Assembly (NCBI RefSeq): GCF_022662475.1
Contig: NZ_JAKNQQ010000001.1
Span: forward strand, 1-64,000
Origin: Sphingomonas sp. TREG-RG-20F-R18-01
GTDB lineage: Bacteria > Pseudomonadota > Alphaproteobacteria > Sphingomonadales > Sphingomonadaceae
Direction: 5' to 3'
DNA length: 64,000 nt
The position numbers were made by a program, and so were the translations under genes. The notes beneath the pieces are model-generated. The model ran no database searches, was not told where the DNA came from, and saw nothing but the letters and a program-made list of their open reading frames with translations. Positions 62,582 through 64,000 of this stretch are shown here, in pieces; position 1 is the first letter of the stretch, and each line of letters opens with the position of its first letter.

Positions 62582-64000
62582 GGCGATCCTGACGCGCCTT
62601 CGAACGCTGGAGGAACGGCTGAAGCTGCCCAGCCGGTCGATCCGCGCCAAGGTTGCGGTGACCCCGATCATCATGCTGGTGCTGTTCATGGCGATGGCGG
62701 TCGCCAGCACGACCGCCCTGCTCCTCGCGGGACGCAGCGTCGAGCATGTGGTCAACCGCGACATGCCCGACATCAACCAGCTCAATGCGATCACGCAGCG
62801 GTTCGATGCGGCGAACCTGGACGTCTATCATCTGATGGTGGTCAAGGCGGCGAACCCGACCGCCGCGATCGACGCGCGGGTCGGCGTGATCCAGCGCGAG
62901 TTGCGCGACGTCCGGTCACGGCTGGTCCAGTTCCGGCAGGCGCATCCCACCCAGGCGGGCGCGTTGAAACCCGTGCTCGTGGAACTCGACCAGTATCGGG
63001 CGACGGTTGATGTGGTGACGTCGATGCTTGCGATCGACTTTGCCAGCACGGCCGCAATGGTCGAGCCGTTCCGCACCAATGCGCAACGGATCAACGAGCA
63101 AATCCGACAGGTCACGGCAGCGGGCATCCGGCGGGCGGAACAGGAGGCGGCGGGCGCGGTGCTCGGCACCAGGGTCACGATCGTCCTGCTGTTGCTCGCG
63201 CTCGTCATCAGTACCGCAGTCAGCCTGGTAATGGCCTATCTCGTCGGCCGGTCGATCGTCCTGTCGATCACCGGGATCGCGGCGGCGACCGAGGCGGTGA
63301 TGAACGAACGGACGGTCGATTTGGCGGCGCTCGAACGGCGCGACGAGCTTGGCCTGGTGGTCACCGCGCTCGCCTCTTTCCAGCTCCAGCGCACGCAAAC
63401 GAGGGCGTTGGCAGCGCGTGCCGAGGCGGAGGAAAAGCGCCAGTCCGCCGCGATCGCCACGCTCGAGGCGCAGGGCCGGCTGGACCGCGAGCGGACGCTG
63501 GCGGGCCTTGCCGAAGCGTTCGACCGGCAGGTCACCGGGATCATCCGCAAGGCGCAGGGCGCGATGGTCCAGCTCGAAACCAATGCCGCCAGCCTGCAGG
63601 ACGCGATCAGCGGCAATCGTACGCTGGCGCATGAACTGGACCAGATTGCCGAGCTGTTCGCGACGGAGATGGTCGAAGCGGGAAAGCAGACACAGTCGCT
63701 CGCGCGGGCGTTTGATGACATCGACCGCGAAGTCGCCGGGACGAGCCTCGCCGCCAAGTCGATGACCGAGCATGCGCGCAGCGCGAACGAAACGGTCGCG
63801 CTCTCGCAGCAGCAGGCCGCCAGCATCGAGCAGATCGTCGACGTGATCACGGCGATATCCAAACAGACCAACCTGCTCGCCCTCAACGCGTCGATCGAAG
63901 CGGCGCGCGCCGGACCGGCGGGCGCCGGCTTCGCGGTCGTAGCGGGCGAAGTCAAAATGCTGGCGTCACGGACCGGCGCGAGTGCTGGTGACGTGCGTTC
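62571..64000 (+). CDS. Methyl-accepting chemotaxis protein (3' end outside the window)
   Basis: Open to the window edge, at least 476 residues. Starting at TTG 62571 (GGGGG six bases upstream; GTG 62556 is also possible), it has a short N-terminal segment, TM1 (~30-50, [20 protein letters not shown]), a periplasmic helical sensor domain (~52-205), TM2 (~207-230, [20 protein letters not shown]), a HAMP linker and the start of the signalling bundle. The conserved tip [17 protein letters not shown] then [16 protein letters not shown] is clearly MCP. It probably links outer-membrane ligand recognition to taxis or another CheA-type pathway. Its 3' end is missing. Confidence 0.9.
   Translation, partial: MPFEAILTRLRTLEERLKLPSRSIRAKVAVTPIIMLVLFMAMAVASTTALLLAGRSVEHVVNRDMPDINQLNAITQRFDAANLDVYHLMVVKAANPTAAIDARVGVIQRELRDVRSRLVQFRQAHPTQAGALKPVLVELDQYRATVDVVTSMLAIDFASTAAMVEPFRTNAQRINEQIRQVTAAGIRRAEQEAAGAVLGTRVTIVLLLLALVISTAVSLVMAYLVGRSIVLSITGIAAATEAVMNERTVDLAALERRDELGLVVTALASFQLQRTQTRALAARAEAEEKRQSAAIATLEAQGRLDRERTLAGLAEAFDRQVTGIIRKAQGAMVQLETNAASLQDAISGNRTLAHELDQIAELFATEMVEAGKQTQSLARAFDDIDREVAGTSLAAKSMTEHARSANETVALSQQQAASIEQIVDVITAISKQTNLLALNASIEAARAGPAGAGFAVVAGEVKMLASRTGASAGDVR

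Noticed and set aside
1..64000. tRNA, rRNA, CRISPR, phage or IS elements
   Set aside because: No tRNA arm patterns, repeat-spacer arrays, transposase or integrase genes, or target-site repeats were noticed on either strand.

Overview
The window is high-GC DNA with a strong G/C bias at third codon positions. Its gene content points to a sphingomonad (Sphingomonadaceae, alphaproteobacteria, most likely Sphingomonas): a large TonB-dependent receptor beside flavin-dependent tryptophan-halogenase homologues and cupin-like proteins, an EL222-like LOV-HTH protein, a LOV histidine kinase, a proteorhodopsin-type pump with its Blh retinal-forming enzyme, and a YfiR/TonB-receptor pair. The genus is inferred from content; no rRNA, tRNA, CRISPR array, prophage or insertion sequence was seen.

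Layout. 1-4.1 kb: end of a glycosyltransferase, a LysR regulator divergent from a PdxI/YdbC-type reductase, and a secreted protein of unknown function. 4.4-8.6 kb: a frameshifted DUF3253 gene, a hybrid sensor kinase and a LOV (blue-light) HWE-type kinase. 8.9-16.2 kb: scattered single genes (PHB-depolymerase-like esterase, DnaQ-like exonuclease, HxlR regulator divergent from an SDR, TetX-like flavoprotein, secreted metallo-beta-lactamase-fold protein, small DksA-like protein). 16.2-22 kb: a leftward cluster (peroxiredoxin-like, ABM monooxygenase, alpha/beta hydrolase, two MFS exporters) divergent from a LysR gene, resembling a reactive-compound detoxification set. 22.1-28.8 kb: a complete tripartite RND efflux operon with a divergent TetR gene. 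29-35 kb: nicotinamidase, a MarR/isochorismatase/membrane protein/MFS operon and a CPA1 Na+/H+ antiporter. 35-40 kb: small membrane proteins, a possible Pycsar-TM-like remnant, and a rare YihY/BrkB-HAD fusion. 39.8-42.4 kb: a light cluster (Blh, rhodopsin, LOV-HTH).

42.5-59.5 kb is a polysaccharide-utilisation locus: LacI regulator, GH10 xylanase, 1152-residue TonB receptor, three consecutive halogenase-family flavoproteins (the middle one has lost signature catalytic residues), two cupin_8 proteins, a polysaccharide deacetylase, a GH5 and a GH9 cellulase. Three similar 14-bp palindromes (consensus about TGnTAnCGGTAwCA) sit in front of the GH10 gene, in the receptor/halogenase divergent region and in front of the deacetylase-GH5-GH9 operon, which suggests one LacI regulon. 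60-64 kb: a tight YfiR-like / TonB receptor / chemoreceptor operon, the last gene cut by the window edge.

The most distinctive items are the two LOV proteins and rhodopsin in one window, the degenerate middle halogenase homologue, the YihY-HAD fusion and the YfiR-TonB receptor-MCP operon. All functions are predictions from sequence reading; no database search was run.
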